64,000 bases of DNA from Streptococcus parasanguinis (GCF_901875555.1 NZ_CABFMD010000036.1:1-64000), one strand, 5' to 3'; counted from the stretch's first letter, positions 29,012-38,880 are shown. Numbers and translations are program-made. Notes: a model not told the origin generated them from the letters alone.

Positions 29012-31801
29012 ATGAAAAGCTATCGTGAACATGTTTCGAAGCAAGAAAAATTTTCAATTCGGAAGTTATCAGTCGGTGTTGTGTCATTGGCCATCGCTGG
29101 ATTTGCTACTGCTAATACCTACGGAGCAGAAGTGAAAGCGGATGAGGCAACAGCGCCTACGACTGAAGCAACCACTACAGGAACAGCAACAAGAGATGCA
29201 GCTATTGCAACAAGTTCTAAGTTGACATCTACAACTGTTACAGAAGGAAATAAAACAGTTACGACTACTTATGTAGAAGCGCCAGAACTTGAAAAAGCAA
29301 AAGCTGATGCAGCTACAGAAGGTGTGACAGTTACAGAAGAAGCTGAAAAAGTCCAACCATCTATCGCTGCAGCAGAAGCAGATAATAAAGCTCAAACAGC
29401 TGAAATTAACACTGTAGTTGAAAACTACAAAAAGGAAGAAGCTGAGTATGAAGCAAAATCTCAAGAAATCACATTGATTGAAAAGAGAAATGCAGAAGCA
29501 GAAGCGGCTTACAAAAAACAAGTAGAAGACTACAATACTCAACAAGCAGCTTATGAAGTGGCCTTAGCAGCATACAATCAGGAAAAAGCAGCTTATGATG
29601 CCAAAGTAGCAGAAAAAGTAGCAGCCGATCAAGCAAATGCAGATGCCAAAGCCAAGTATGATGCAGAGATGACTGCTTACAATACAGCTAAAGCGCAATA
29701 CGATAAAGATTTACAAGAATACCAAACTAAGAAAGCGCAATACGATAAAGATAAAGAAGCTTATGACCAATTGGTAGCAAAGAAAGCAGAAGAAGATGCT
29801 GCTAAAGCTAAGTATGAAGTTGAGCTTGCAAAATACAATGTTGACTTAGAGCAATATGGTAAAGATTTTGCTACCTATCAAACCAAACTAGCTGAATATC
29901 AAACAGCTTTGGCACAGTACAAAGATGCTAAGGAAGCCTATGATAAATACATGAATGATAATGGTTTTCAAGAATTGAAGGACGTAGAAACTGTTCAAGA
30001 TTTGACCTTCCAACGTGAAGGTGGAGCCATTCATACCATCGGTGACATCAGCACTTACCTCACTCGTGATGCTCAAGCTCGTTTGAATACAAGCAATGTT
30101 GGTCAGTATGATTCAAATAAATTGACAGCTGCAGATATTGTAACAACCAGTCCATGGGCTAATAATGAGACGGGTTATATTCAGATTAAAGAGGGTGATA
30201 AGTTTAATGTGACTTATGACAACTTGAATCAATCTAGCATGCGTGAAAATACATACATGAATCCGATTAAGCGCGTGATCTATCGTTATGAGATCTTGAG
30301 CCTTCCATCAAACGATGGAAAAGGAATTGCAAAAGTCAGTGCAGACCCAACCGAAACCCTTACGGTAGGATCTTCAACAGATCAAACCAAACCGGTTAAA
30401 GTTGCTGTCGATATCGAATTTTACGATGAAAATGGCAATCAATTTGATTTGACTAAACACACTGCTATTGTGGCTTTGAACTCTCTAAACCACTGGACAG
30501 GAGCTTCTTATGTCGATAGTGAGGATAAACCACGTCCGCTTACAGTCGAAGCCAAAGATAAAAATGGGAATACCGTTCGTGGAACTTGGAATCCGTATGC
30601 AGATGGTTCATCAATGAGCATTGAAAACAATGCAGTTGTTGTTAAAACAGGAAGCCCTGACTTTGGATTTGCGAAAGTAACTATCTCTGCTGAAAATCCG
30701 ATCAAGATTGTGGCTCAAAAAGCAACATGGAATGGCAGTGAATTTGCAGTTAGTGAAGAAACGGTAATTGATGGAATATCTGTTAATGCTTCAGGTTCGG
30801 GGAATGGTCATTCTATCGGTACGGATGAATATGTATATAAAGAAAAAGATGATGTGATCGGTTCTTACACGATTGATCCAAGTTCAGGACAGATTCTCTT
30901 CACACCTAAGAAGAAATTTGAAGTCGTTAAACACCAAGAGTCTGTGAATATTGGCAACAATAAATACATTGCTATTCCGAACTCAAGTGTTTCCTATGAT
31001 GCTACTACAAAGGAAGTCACATCACTTAAAGATAACCAATATATTGAACATGGCTCTATCTTTAATGGGGAATCGTCACCAACTCTTCGTGGATGGGATG
31101 ATCCGACGTCTCCATATCTTTACTATGGAGGAGCAGGCTTAAGGATGTCTGATGGTCACCTAGTATTTACGGCAAATGGAGCCAATGCAGCTGGTCAACC
31201 AACGGTATACTGGTTTGCAATTAACTCAAATGTAGGTTTGCCTAAAAATCCAGGTAAAGAACCAAAAGAACCGGCAAAACCAAAAGAACCTAAATCACCA
31301 ACTCCACCAACGATTACCGTTGAAAACCTTCCAGCTGAGCCAACGAAACAAGAAGAACCTAAATCACCAACTCCACCAACAGCACCTAACTACACTGTGA
31401 TTACGGTCGATGTGGAGGAACCTAAATCACCAACTCCACCAACAGAGCCAACCCCACCGACTCCTGAAGTCGTTCCAAATATGAATCCGGTGCAACCGGA
31501 AGCTGAAGTGAAATGGCATAAGAATAAAGTGGTAACGGAAGCAGATATTCCAACCCCACCAACCCCAGTTCCTCCAACTCCACCAACTACATATAACCCA
31601 CCAACACCAATTGTTCCACCAACTCCAGAGGTTCCTGCCGAACCAACTCCTGAAGTTCCGGAACAACCTGTACAACCTGCGCAACCACAAACACCTGCGC
31701 TTCCAAATACAGGTACAGAAAGCTCAACTGTAGCTGTTCTTGCAGGTGCGATGGCTGGATTGTTTGGATTGGGTCTTGCTCGCAAGAAAAAAGAAGATTA
31801 A
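29012..31801 (+). CDS. LPXTG surface adhesin with GbpC/Spa domain
   Basis: ATG 29012 is preferred over a TTG two codons earlier because AAAGGAGA lies eight bases before it. The 929-residue product has a YSIRK-type signal peptide (FSIRKLSVGVVSLA), an Ala-rich coiled region at about residues 100-305 with Tyr every 7-14 residues like the A-repeats of antigen I/II, and a GbpC/Spa-type domain at about 310-740. A Pro-rich stretch holds three copies of EPKSPTPPT. The sortase motif LPNTG, a membrane helix and RKKKED end the protein. Unlike full antigen I/II it lacks the large C-terminal C1-C3 domains, so it is closer to GbpC-type proteins. Glucan or salivary ligand binding is inferred. Confidence 0.85.
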   Translation: MKSYREHVSKQEKFSIRKLSVGVVSLAIAGFATANTYGAEVKADEATAPTTEATTTGTATRDAAIATSSKLTSTTVTEGNKTVTTTYVEAPELEKAKADAATEGVTVTEEAEKVQPSIAAAEADNKAQTAEINTVVENYKKEEAEYEAKSQEITLIEKRNAEAEAAYKKQVEDYNTQQAAYEVALAAYNQEKAAYDAKVAEKVAADQANADAKAKYDAEMTAYNTAKAQYDKDLQEYQTKKAQYDKDKEAYDQLVAKKAEEDAAKAKYEVELAKYNVDLEQYGKDFATYQTKLAEYQTALAQYKDAKEAYDKYMNDNGFQELKDVETVQDLTFQREGGAIHTIGDISTYLTRDAQARLNTSNVGQYDSNKLTAADIVTTSPWANNETGYIQIKEGDKFNVTYDNLNQSSMRENTYMNPIKRVIYRYEILSLPSNDGKGIAKVSADPTETLTVGSSTDQTKPVKVAVDIEFYDENGNQFDLTKHTAIVALNSLNHWTGASYVDSEDKPRPLTVEAKDKNGNTVRGTWNPYADGSSMSIENNAVVVKTGSPDFGFAKVTISAENPIKIVAQKATWNGSEFAVSEETVIDGISVNASGSGNGHSIGTDEYVYKEKDDVIGSYTIDPSSGQILFTPKKKFEVVKHQESVNIGNNKYIAIPNSSVSYDATTKEVTSLKDNQYIEHGSIFNGESSPTLRGWDDPTSPYLYYGGAGLRMSDGHLVFTANGANAAGQPTVYWFAINSNVGLPKNPGKEPKEPAKPKEPKSPTPPTITVENLPAEPTKQEEPKSPTPPTAPNYTVITVDVEEPKSPTPPTEPTPPTPEVVPNMNPVQPEAEVKWHKNKVVTEADIPTPPTPVPPTPPTTYNPPTPIVPPTPEVPAEPTPEVPEQPVQPAQPQTPALPNTGTESSTVAVLAGAMAGLFGLGLARKKKED
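31286..31443 (+). repeat. Three near-identical 26-bp repeats in the Pro-rich region
   Basis: A 26-bp unit beginning GAACCTAAATCACCAACTCC starts at 31286, 31355 and 31418, encoding EPKSPTPPT each time. The units are 69 and 63 bp apart, so copy number could change by slippage or recombination without a frameshift. Confidence 0.85.
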
Positions 31802-31833
31802 TTCTTATTTCTTTCGTTTATTCATCTAAATCA

Positions 31834-31869
31834 AGAAAGTCAGAAGGCAAATCCTTTTGGCTTTTTTGA
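31834..31869 (+). terminator. Intrinsic terminator after surface protein gene
   Basis: AAGTCAGAAGG and CCTTTTGGCTT pair (with G-T pairs), followed by TTTTTT. Confidence 0.75.
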
Positions 31870-31979
31870 TGGGAGTGATGACCAAATAGTTGTGAAAAAG
31901 GACAGAATAGTTCTTGAATAAGGAACGGAAATGGCTTTTACAGACCAAATCGTGTCGAAATAAAGCAGAATAGAAAAGT

Positions 31980-32180
31980 TTGACACAAGAAAAGGGAAAT
32001 GAGATATACTGGTGGTGTTCGAATGAAAGTTTATAGGACTCCGTTATATCTCTAATCATTCCAATTATACAGTTGCGATGTCTTTTTCATCTTTTGCACA
32101 CATTATTTTTCCAAATGAATTTCATTTGAACATATCAGTGATCAGGCAAGTGTTTCCACAATTTTGAGGCGCTTGCCTTT
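31980..32180 (+). ncRNA. Candidate small RNA or leader with 10-codon ORF
   Basis: TTGACA (31980-31985), 19 bases, TATACT (32005-32010) is one of the best promoters in the window, yet no gene follows for 220 bases. Downstream are a 10-codon ORF, ATG 32023 to TAA 32055, a palindrome CAAATGAATTTCATTTG at 32114-32130, and a hairpin AGGCAAGTG/CGCTTGCCT (32144-32178) followed by TTCTATCT. The hairpin's 3' arm overlaps the -35 of the next promoter. Confidence 0.35.
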
Positions 32181-32201
32181 CTATCTGTATCGCGATATAA
32201 T
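32173..32201 (+). promoter_or_regulatory. Promoter for the 32230 membrane protein
   Basis: TTGCCT (32173-32178), 17 bases, TATAAT (32196-32201). Confidence 0.7.
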
Positions 32202-32229
32202 AGTGTGTAAGAAACGAAAAGGAGTTTGT

Positions 32230-32745
32230 ATGAAAAAGAAACCCATCTATCTGTATTTCCTATTATTTTTCTCAACAGTTGGAACCCTAACATCGGCTGT
32301 TTCTACCTTTGGAGCTTCAAAAAGTTTTGAATTGACAGAGGATTTTGCAAAACAACTTGGTTTAACAACGGCTCAAGACAAGGCTGATTACTTGGTTTAT
32401 TATGAAAAATCATCACAAGCCAATCAGTCTCCATTTGTCTTTTTGTTTGTTTCCCTAATTATTATTGCTTTGCTAGCAACTTTCTATTTCCTCTTTATGA
32501 AGCAGGACCTATTAACAGCCCATTATACTTATTTGGGGCAGATTTTGCTAAACCAAGTATTCTCTTGCTATAATTATTTTGCAGGGCGTCCGCTATTAGC
32601 TAATTTTTCAAATTCAGCACTTCGTCAACGCTATCTAGCATCTTCATTCCTTGCTTTGTTACTCTTGACCGCTTTGAACCTTCTCTTTTTTGGGATTATT
32701 TTATATAAAACCTGGCGTCTGAAAAAAGCTCAAGCTAGGGCATAA
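32230..32745 (+). CDS. Membrane protein of unknown function
   Basis: The start at ATG 32230 has AAAGGAG six bases upstream; a longer in-frame start at 32164 overlaps the promoter. The 171-residue product has three helices (about residues 8-28, 74-97 and 139-160). No family recognised. A hairpin with arms AGCTCTCTTA/TAAGAGAGCT follows at 32761-32788. Its nearest same-strand neighbour is nrdI, with no evident functional link. Confidence 0.7.
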   Translation: MKKKPIYLYFLLFFSTVGTLTSAVSTFGASKSFELTEDFAKQLGLTTAQDKADYLVYYEKSSQANQSPFVFLFVSLIIIALLATFYFLFMKQDLLTAHYTYLGQILLNQVFSCYNYFAGRPLLANFSNSALRQRYLASSFLALLLLTALNLLFFGIILYKTWRLKKAQARA

Positions 32746-32760
32746 TAGATAAGTTTGAAT

Positions 32761-32795
32761 GGAGCTCTCTTAGAGGATAAGAGAGCTTCTTGATT
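32761..32795 (+). terminator. Hairpin before nrdI
   Basis: GAGCTCTCTTA and TAAGAGAGCTTC pair; a short T-poor tail (TTCTTG) suggests partial termination. Confidence 0.55.
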
Positions 32796-32806
32796 GGAGA
32801 AAAAAG

Positions 32807-33262
32807 ATGAAAGTATCCTTTGTTTATATTAGTCTGAGTGGGAATACAGAGAGTTTTGTCCGCCGTTTAAGTGACTATTTGCTGGAAGCCCATCCCGGAC
32901 TAGAAATCGAGAAAGTTCATGTGAAAGACCTGGTCAAAGAGGGTCAGCCCTTCTTTGAAATGACCAATCCTTTTATCACTTTTTTGCCAACCTATTTAGA
33001 GGGTGGAAATGGTGTCGACAATGGTGATGTGGAAATTTTGACGACAGATGTCGCAGATTTTATTGCTTATGGAGACAATGCCAGCAAGTGCTTAGGAGTA
33101 GTTGGATCAGGCAATCGGAATTTTAACAATCAATATTGTTTAACCGCTAAGCAATACAGCCAACGCTTTGGTTTCCCTATGTTAGCCGATTTTGAAATGC
33201 GGGGGATGTTGGGAGATATTAAAAAAGTAGCGGCCATTGTAGAAGATTTGTACCATCTTTAA
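32807..33262 (+). CDS. nrdI: NrdI, flavodoxin-like protein of class Ib ribonucleotide reductase
   Basis: A 151-residue flavoprotein. FVYISLSGNTESFVRRL at the N-terminus is the FMN phosphate loop; GSGNRNFNNQYCLTAKQYS and PMLADFEMRG are typical NrdI segments. It supplies superoxide to build the dimanganese-tyrosyl cofactor of NrdF. No nrdE, nrdF or nrdH gene is adjacent, as is usual for some streptococci. Confidence 0.92.
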   Translation: MKVSFVYISLSGNTESFVRRLSDYLLEAHPGLEIEKVHVKDLVKEGQPFFEMTNPFITFLPTYLEGGNGVDNGDVEILTTDVADFIAYGDNASKCLGVVGSGNRNFNNQYCLTAKQYSQRFGFPMLADFEMRGMLGDIKKVAAIVEDLYHL

Positions 33263-33268
33263 AATAAA

Positions 33269-33551
33269 GAGAGGCTGGGACAAAAGTCCTAGCCTCTCAA
33301 TTTTCTTTGGTTTTTCGAGCAAGACGCAGTGGTTGAGTGCTCAAAGCACTGCTTTGAGGTGGCGGATAGAACTTGCGAAGCAAGTATCCTAAGTCTTTGT
33401 TCGCTTTTTAAGCTTCAAAGATGCCCTATGTTGACGGAAACTATGTTTCCTTTATCTGCAACCTTCAACAGTCTCCCAGACTGTTGAAGCTGTGCGGAGG
33501 TGGGACGACGAAATCGAATTCTGACGAATGACCGATTTCTGTCCCACTCTC
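33269..33551 (+). repeat. Dispersed repeat family 1, long copy B
   Basis: A 283-bp element. Its left end GAGAGGCTGGGACA and right end TGTCCCACTCTC are imperfect terminal inverted repeats. The left 30 bases form a GAGAGGCTGGGAC/GTCCTAGCCTCTC terminator-like hairpin. The core has hairpins at CTTGCGAAGCAAG, GGAAACTATGTTTCC and CAACAGTCTCCCAGACTGTTG. It is nearly identical to the inverted copy at 51947-52227. No reading frame of note. Confidence 0.9.
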
Positions 33552-33562
33552 TTTTTTACGGT

Positions 33563-33808
33563 TTATTTTAATTTCTCTATAATTTCTTTGGCAAGTAAAA
33601 GACCTAATCGATAGTCCTTGTTGATGGCATGGATGACATCGTTGGTATTGTCGGTCTCTTGGATTTTTTCCTTGATGCTATCTTTAAAAGCTTGATCTTT
33701 CAAGAGTTGCTCTTGTAAGAGCCGTTGTAGTTTTTCTCTTTCGTACTTGTTAAATAAAAAGAGGATCACTAAACTGATGAGGATTAAGAGGTAAACGGTT
33801 TGATTCAT
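33563..33808 (-). CDS. Small membrane-anchored protein of unknown function
   Basis: The start at 33808 follows AGGAGA; an upstream in-frame start lacks a site. The 81-residue product begins MNQTVYLLILISLVILFLF, one membrane helix, followed by a charged, probably coiled-coil region and a C-terminal helix. No family recognised. It lies downstream of argS on the same strand but 150 bases away. Confidence 0.65.
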   Translation of the reverse strand: MNQTVYLLILISLVILFLFNKYEREKLQRLLQEQLLKDQAFKDSIKEKIQETDNTNDVIHAINKDYRLGLLLAKEIIEKLK

Positions 33809-33958
33809 AGATTTCTCCTGTATATAAAGGATCTGAAAATGTAGAGAATGAGCATTGGGCATGAGAAAGGGAGTGAGAAAGAACTAAATTGAAGTGCATT
33901 TAGTTTCTCCTCTCACTCCCATAAGAGATGTTCTATTTATCAATCATTAGACAAGAAA

Positions 33959-35647
33959 TTACATTTTCTCAGGTGCCTCAACACCAAGTAAACGAAGCGC
34001 TTCTTTCAAAACAACTGCTGTTGAGTAGCTAAGAGCAAGGCGGCTTTCGCGTTCAGGGCTTTCATCCAAGATACGAGTGTGAGCATAGTACTTGTTGAAG
34101 GCTTGAGCCAAGTTGATGGCATATTTTGCGATCAAGGATGGGTCATAGTTTTCAGCGGCACGTTTGACAACACGAGAGAAGTCTTGGAGAAGCTTGATGA
34201 TTTCCCAGCTTTCAGGATCGCTCAAGTTGTATGTTGCATCTGCAGATGGTGTGAAGTTGGCTTTACGAAGGATCGATTGGATACGAGCATAAGCGTATTG
34301 AACGTAAGGACCAGTTTCTCCTTCGAAGGATACCATGGCTTCGAGGTCAAAGTCATACCCATTGCGGCGGTCGGTCTTCAAGTCGTAGAATTTAACCGCA
34401 CCAACACCGACTGCATGTGCCACTTCTTCCTTGTTTTCAAGTTCAGGATTTTTTTCTTCGATTTGCGCTTTGGCACGAGAGATGGCTTCTTGAAGTGTTG
34501 GTTCAAGCAGGATGATATTTCCTTTACGAGTAGACAGTTTTTGGCGGTTCTTTGTCACCAAACCAAAGTCAACGTGAACCATATCGTCGCTCCAGTCAAA
34601 TCCCATTTTCTTCAATACAGCTTTCAACTGACGGAAGTGGTTAGACTGTTCTTGCCCAACGGCGTAGATGTTCTTGACAAAGTTGTAGGTACGTGCACGG
34701 TACATAGCTGTTGCGATATCACGAGTGATATAAAGAGTGGCACCATCTGATTTTTTGATCATAGCTGGTGGAAGGTTCACATCATCAAGCTCAACAATAC
34801 TAGCCCCTTTAGATTCTTTCAACAAGCCTTTGTCTTCAAGGATTTGAACCCCTTCATCCATCTTGTCGTTGTAGAAAGCTTCCCCGTTTAAGCTATCAAA
34901 TTCAACACCGAGGAGTTTGTAGATACGGTTGAATTCTACCAAGCTTTCGTCACGGAACCATTGCCACAATTCTGTTGCTTCTGGATCCCCATCTTCCAAT
35001 TTTTTGAACCATTTACGTCCTTCTTCATCAAGCTCAGGATCGTTTTCGATTTCAGCGTTGATACGAACGTAAAGTTTTAGCAATTCATCGATTGGGTTGG
35101 CTTCGACAGCTTCCTTGCTACCCCATTTTTTGTAGGCTACCATCAAGAGACCAAACTGTTTACCCCAGTCGCCCAAGTGGTTGATTTTAATCGTGTTGTA
35201 GCCCATTTTGCGGAAGATGTTTGAAAGAGCATCCCCGATAACGGTTGAGCGCAAGTGACCAACTGAGAATGGTTTTGCAATGTTTGGGCTTGAAAGGTCG
35301 ATGGTAATGTTTTGACCATGTCCTTCGTCTTGTTGGCCGTAGTCTGCACCGGCTGTAATGACGGATTTGATTACCTGATCAGATATCTTCGATTTGTCTA
35401 AGAAGAAGTTCACGTAGGGTCCAGTTGCAACGACTTTTTCGAAGGCGCTTTGGTCGATCTTTTCAGCAATATCTGCAGCGATTGCTTGAGGAGCCTTGCG
35501 TTCCACTTTTGCAAGTGAGAAGGCTGGAAAAGCAATGTCACCAAGATCAGATGATTTTGGTTGTTCAAGCAAGTTTAAAATAGCATCTTGGTCAAGAGAG
35601 TCAATCACTTTGGCCAATTCACTAGCAATGAGTTCTTTATTGTTCAT
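33959..35647 (-). CDS. argS: Arginine--tRNA ligase
   Basis: A 562-residue class I synthetase. The HIGH-type motif is seen as [13 protein letters not shown] near residue 127 and the KMSKS-type loop as KLSTRKGN near 370. The C-terminal DALR anticodon domain follows ([13 protein letters not shown] near 455). It is divergent from argR, a common streptococcal pairing. Confidence 0.96.
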   Translation of the reverse strand: MNNKELIASELAKVIDSLDQDAILNLLEQPKSSDLGDIAFPAFSLAKVERKAPQAIAADIAEKIDQSAFEKVVATGPYVNFFLDKSKISDQVIKSVITAGADYGQQDEGHGQNITIDLSSPNIAKPFSVGHLRSTVIGDALSNIFRKMGYNTIKINHLGDWGKQFGLLMVAYKKWGSKEAVEANPIDELLKLYVRINAEIENDPELDEEGRKWFKKLEDGDPEATELWQWFRDESLVEFNRIYKLLGVEFDSLNGEAFYNDKMDEGVQILEDKGLLKESKGASIVELDDVNLPPAMIKKSDGATLYITRDIATAMYRARTYNFVKNIYAVGQEQSNHFRQLKAVLKKMGFDWSDDMVHVDFGLVTKNRQKLSTRKGNIILLEPTLQEAISRAKAQIEEKNPELENKEEVAHAVGVGAVKFYDLKTDRRNGYDFDLEAMVSFEGETGPYVQYAYARIQSILRKANFTPSADATYNLSDPESWEIIKLLQDFSRVVKRAAENYDPSLIAKYAINLAQAFNKYYAHTRILDESPERESRLALSYSTAVVLKEALRLLGVEAPEKM

Positions 35648-35674
35648 ATTAGCTCCTTAGTCCTTTTAACTATT

Positions 35675-35719
35675 ATTTTAACACAATTTTGAGCGAATTT
35701 TCAATTTTTTTGGTATAAT
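35675..35719. promoter_or_regulatory. Divergent argS and argR promoters
   Basis: Minus strand: TTGAAA (35704-35699), 18 bases, TAAAAT (35680-35675) for argS. Plus strand: TGGTATAAT (35711-35719) extended -10 for argR. A half ARG-box-like TTATTCA lies just downstream of the argR -10. Confidence 0.65.
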
Positions 35720-35751
35720 TTAAAGTATATTTATTCAAAAGTGGAGGTCCA

Positions 35752-36192
35752 ATGAAAAAGACAGAACGTCACCTTTTGATTCAACAAATGATTCGAAATG
35801 AAAAATTGTCGACTCAAAAAGAGATTCAGGATCGATTAGAAGCAAAAGGAATTGCTGTAACGCAAACAACTCTGTCAAGAGATTTGCGCGATCTTGGTCT
35901 AGTCAAGGTGAAACGAAAAGACCAGTTGTATTATATCTTGCCCAATGAGCCTGAGGTGGCAGAGATTTATATTATGTTGTCCAACCATGCTAAGTCTGTA
36001 TCGCGAGCAGAATTCACCTTAGTTTTGCGGACAGAGCTAGGAGAAGCAGCTCTCTTGGCCAATGGTGTAGATGAAATGTCAGATGAGCGTATTTTGGGAA
36101 CAGTAGCAGGGGCCAATACCCTCTTGATTGTCTGTCGAGACCAAGAAGCAGCTATTGAAATTCAAAATGAAATTTTAGGGATGATGCAGTAG
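35752..36192 (+). CDS. argR: ArgR-family arginine regulator
   Basis: A 146-residue regulator with an N-terminal winged helix (TQKEIQDRLEAKGIAVTQTT, then LSRDLRDLGLVK) and a C-terminal hexamerisation domain. The usual arginine-binding GT-I-GDDT motif reads GTVAGANT near residue 121, so both Asp residues are replaced by Ala and Asn. Several streptococcal ArgR paralogues carry such changes and may act with a second ArgR/AhrC protein (family knowledge). Start supported by GTGGAGG. Confidence 0.92.
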   Translation: MKKTERHLLIQQMIRNEKLSTQKEIQDRLEAKGIAVTQTTLSRDLRDLGLVKVKRKDQLYYILPNEPEVAEIYIMLSNHAKSVSRAEFTLVLRTELGEAALLANGVDEMSDERILGTVAGANTLLIVCRDQEAAIEIQNEILGMMQ

Positions 36193-36250
36193 TCAAGCCC
36201 CGTTGGAGAGAAAGAGAATACCCCGTTAAGATGTCAAAAGGAGGAAGATA

Positions 36251-36334
36251 GTGAGCTATCTACTCCTGTTTTCATCTATGGTGCTTGCGTCAGAAAATGA
36301 TGCAACAGTAAGGAATAAAGAAGTATGGCAGTAG
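36251..36334 (+). CDS. Possible 27-residue upstream peptide overlapping mutS start
   Basis: AAAGGAGGA lies before GTG 36251, which opens a 27-codon frame ([20 protein letters not shown] onward) ending at TAG 36332-36334, ten bases inside mutS. The peptide is hydrophobic then acidic, like a short signal peptide. Translation could couple to mutS. No homology is known to me; it may be fortuitous. Confidence 0.35.
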   Translation: MSYLLLFSSMVLASENDATVRNKEVWQ

Positions 36335-38874
36335 AGAAAATATCCCCTGGGATGCAGCAGTATCTAGATATCAAAAAAGACTATCCAGATGCCTTTTTGC
36401 TATTTCGAATGGGAGATTTTTACGAATTATTTTATGAAGATGCAGTGAATGCAGCTCAAATTTTAGAGATTTCCTTAACCTCACGGAATAAAAATGCAGA
36501 GCATCCGATCCCTATGGCGGGTGTTCCCTACCACTCGGCCCAGCAGTATATTGATGTTCTCATCGAACAGGGCTATAAGGTCGCGATTGCCGAACAAATG
36601 GAAGACCCCAAAGAAGCCAAGGGAGTTGTCAAGCGGGAAGTGGTACAGGTGATTACCCCTGGTACAGTGGTGGATTCGACCAAGCCAGATAGTGAGAATA
36701 ACTTTCTGGTTGCTTTGGACCGTTCAGGGAATGATTATGGGCTAGCCTATATGGATCTGGTGACAGGGGAGTTTCAGGTGACGACCCTCAATGACTTCAG
36801 CATGGTTTGTGGAGAAATCCGCAATTTACGTGCGCGTGAGGTGGTCCTGGGTTATGCCTTGCCAGAACAGGAAGAGCGTGTTTTTGTGAGCCAGATGAAT
36901 CTCTTGCTGTCACATGTAGAGACAGCGCTGGACGATGTCCAACTCTTAGGGGATCATCTGAGTGAGCTCGAAAAGAAAACGGCTGGAAAACTTCTCCAGT
37001 ATGTCCACCAGACCCAAATGCGGGAATTGAGCCACCTCAAAAAAGCCCATCATTATGAGATTTGTGATTTCTTGCAGATGGATTTTGCGACCAAGGCTAG
37101 TCTGGACTTGACAGAGAATGCTCGGACTGGGAAGAAACATGGTAGCTTGTATTGGTATTTGGATGAAACCAAGACGGCCATGGGAGGTCGTCTGTTGCGG
37201 TCCTGGATTCAGAAACCCTTGGTCGATTTGAAACGGATTCGAGAGCGTCAGGACATCATTCAGGTCTTTATGGATCATTTCTTTGAACGGAGCGACCTGA
37301 CCGACAGCCTCAAAGGAGTCTATGATATTGAACGCTTAGCGAGTCGGGTTTCCTTTGGCAAGATCAATCCTAAGGATCTCTTGCAACTAGGAGATACTCT
37401 GGGGCATGTGCCGATGATCAAGTCGATTTTACTAGGGATTGGGGATCCGGTCTTGGATGTCTTGATTGCACGCTTGGATGAACTTCCCGAATTGCACCGC
37501 TTGATTACATCTGCTATTTCTCCGGAAGCGTCTGCTGTTATTACAGAGGGAAATATCATCCGTACCGGTTTTGACGAGCAATTGGACCAGTACCGTGTCG
37601 TTCTTCGGGATGGTACTGGTTGGATTGCAGAGATTGAAGCCAAGGAGCGTGAAGCCAGCGGTATCACAGGCCTAAAAATCGATTACAACAAGAAGGATGG
37701 CTACTATTTCCATGTCACCAATTCTCAATTGAGCCACGTTCCTGCTCATTTTTTCCGCAAGGCGACCTTGAAAAATTCAGAACGCTTTGGTACGGAAGAA
37801 TTGGCACGCATCGAAGGGGATATGCTTGAGGCGCGTGAGAAGTCTGCTAATCTTGAATATACGATTTTTATGCGGATTCGTGAAGAAGTTGGCAAGTATA
37901 TCCAGCGCCTGCAAGAGTTGGCTCAAGCGATTGCGACGGTTGATGTTTTACAAAGTTTAGCCAGTGTTGCTGAGTCGCAACAATTGATTCGTCCGCTCTT
38001 CCATGACGAAAGACGGATCGCGATCGACAAAGGCCGTCATCCGGTTGTTGAAAAAGTGATGGGGGCCCAGTCCTATATTCCTAATAGCATCTTTATGGAT
38101 GAAGAACGGGACATTCAGCTGATTACTGGTCCAAATATGAGCGGGAAATCTACCTATATGCGCCAATTGGCGATCATTGTGATTCTTGCCCAAATTGGCT
38201 CCTATGTTCCAGCGCAAAAGGCTGAGTTGCCAATCTTTGATGCCATTTATACCCGAATCGGAGCTGCGGATGACCTGGTATCGGGTCAGTCTACCTTTAT
38301 GGTGGAAATGATGGAGGCCAATCACGCTATTCGCAAGGCAACGCCCCAGTCCTTGATTTTATTTGATGAGTTGGGACGGGGAACGGCGACCTATGATGGA
38401 ATGGCTCTTGCCCAGTCCATCATCGAATACATTCACGATCGTACTGGAGCCAAAACCTTGTTTGCGACCCATTACCATGAGTTGACAGCTCTCTCAGAGA
38501 GCCTGTCCCGTTTGGAAAATGTCCATGTTGCGACCTTAGAGCGAGATGGTCAGGTGACCTTCTTGCACAAGATTGAACCCGGCCCAGCGGATAAGTCCTA
38601 TGGGATTCATGTAGCAAAGATCGCTGGTTTACCAGAAGAGTTGTTGAAGCGGGCGGATGCAATTTTGACCAAGCTCGAAGGACAAGCCCAGCAAGTACCG
38701 CTGGTGGATGCAACTCCTAAAAAGGAAGTACCTTCACAGGTTGCTGAACAAATGTCCCTCTTTGAGGAAAATGCAGAAAATACAGTGATCACAGAATTGA
38801 AGAATTTGGATCTCTACAATATGACTCCGATGGAAGTCATGATGGCAGTCGCTGAATTGAAAAAGAAATTGTAA
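36325..38874 (+). CDS. mutS: DNA mismatch repair protein MutS
   Basis: An 849-residue protein (HexA in pneumococcus). The mismatch-contacting motif is [10 protein letters not shown] near residue 27. The ATPase has Walker [14 protein letters not shown] near 604, Walker [12 protein letters not shown] near 680 and the H-loop [11 protein letters not shown] near 712. It recognises mismatches and recruits MutL, whose gene lies 1.4 kb downstream beyond two minus-strand genes. Confidence 0.97.
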   Translation: MAVEKISPGMQQYLDIKKDYPDAFLLFRMGDFYELFYEDAVNAAQILEISLTSRNKNAEHPIPMAGVPYHSAQQYIDVLIEQGYKVAIAEQMEDPKEAKGVVKREVVQVITPGTVVDSTKPDSENNFLVALDRSGNDYGLAYMDLVTGEFQVTTLNDFSMVCGEIRNLRAREVVLGYALPEQEERVFVSQMNLLLSHVETALDDVQLLGDHLSELEKKTAGKLLQYVHQTQMRELSHLKKAHHYEICDFLQMDFATKASLDLTENARTGKKHGSLYWYLDETKTAMGGRLLRSWIQKPLVDLKRIRERQDIIQVFMDHFFERSDLTDSLKGVYDIERLASRVSFGKINPKDLLQLGDTLGHVPMIKSILLGIGDPVLDVLIARLDELPELHRLITSAISPEASAVITEGNIIRTGFDEQLDQYRVVLRDGTGWIAEIEAKEREASGITGLKIDYNKKDGYYFHVTNSQLSHVPAHFFRKATLKNSERFGTEELARIEGDMLEAREKSANLEYTIFMRIREEVGKYIQRLQELAQAIATVDVLQSLASVAESQQLIRPLFHDERRIAIDKGRHPVVEKVMGAQSYIPNSIFMDEERDIQLITGPNMSGKSTYMRQLAIIVILAQIGSYVPAQKAELPIFDAIYTRIGAADDLVSGQSTFMVEMMEANHAIRKATPQSLILFDELGRGTATYDGMALAQSIIEYIHDRTGAKTLFATHYHELTALSESLSRLENVHVATLERDGQVTFLHKIEPGPADKSYGIHVAKIAGLPEELLKRADAILTKLEGQAQQVPLVDATPKKEVPSQVAEQMSLFEENAENTVITELKNLDLYNMTPMEVMMAVAELKKKL

Positions 38875-38880
38875 AAAAAG

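Noticed and set aside
31390..31785. Minus-strand reading frames opposite the Pro-rich region
   Set aside because: They are Gly/Trp/Ser-rich shadows of the CCA-rich repeat codons, with no ribosome site.
32807..33262. Complete class Ib reductase operon
   Set aside because: Only nrdI is present; no nrdE, nrdF or nrdH lies on either side.
34079..34750. Plus-strand 223-codon frame within argS
   Set aside because: It is antisense to the argS core, Cys/Phe-rich and has no start signals.
35700..35750. Full ARG box in the argS-argR gap
   Set aside because: Only a half site (TTATTCA) is visible; the second half does not match.
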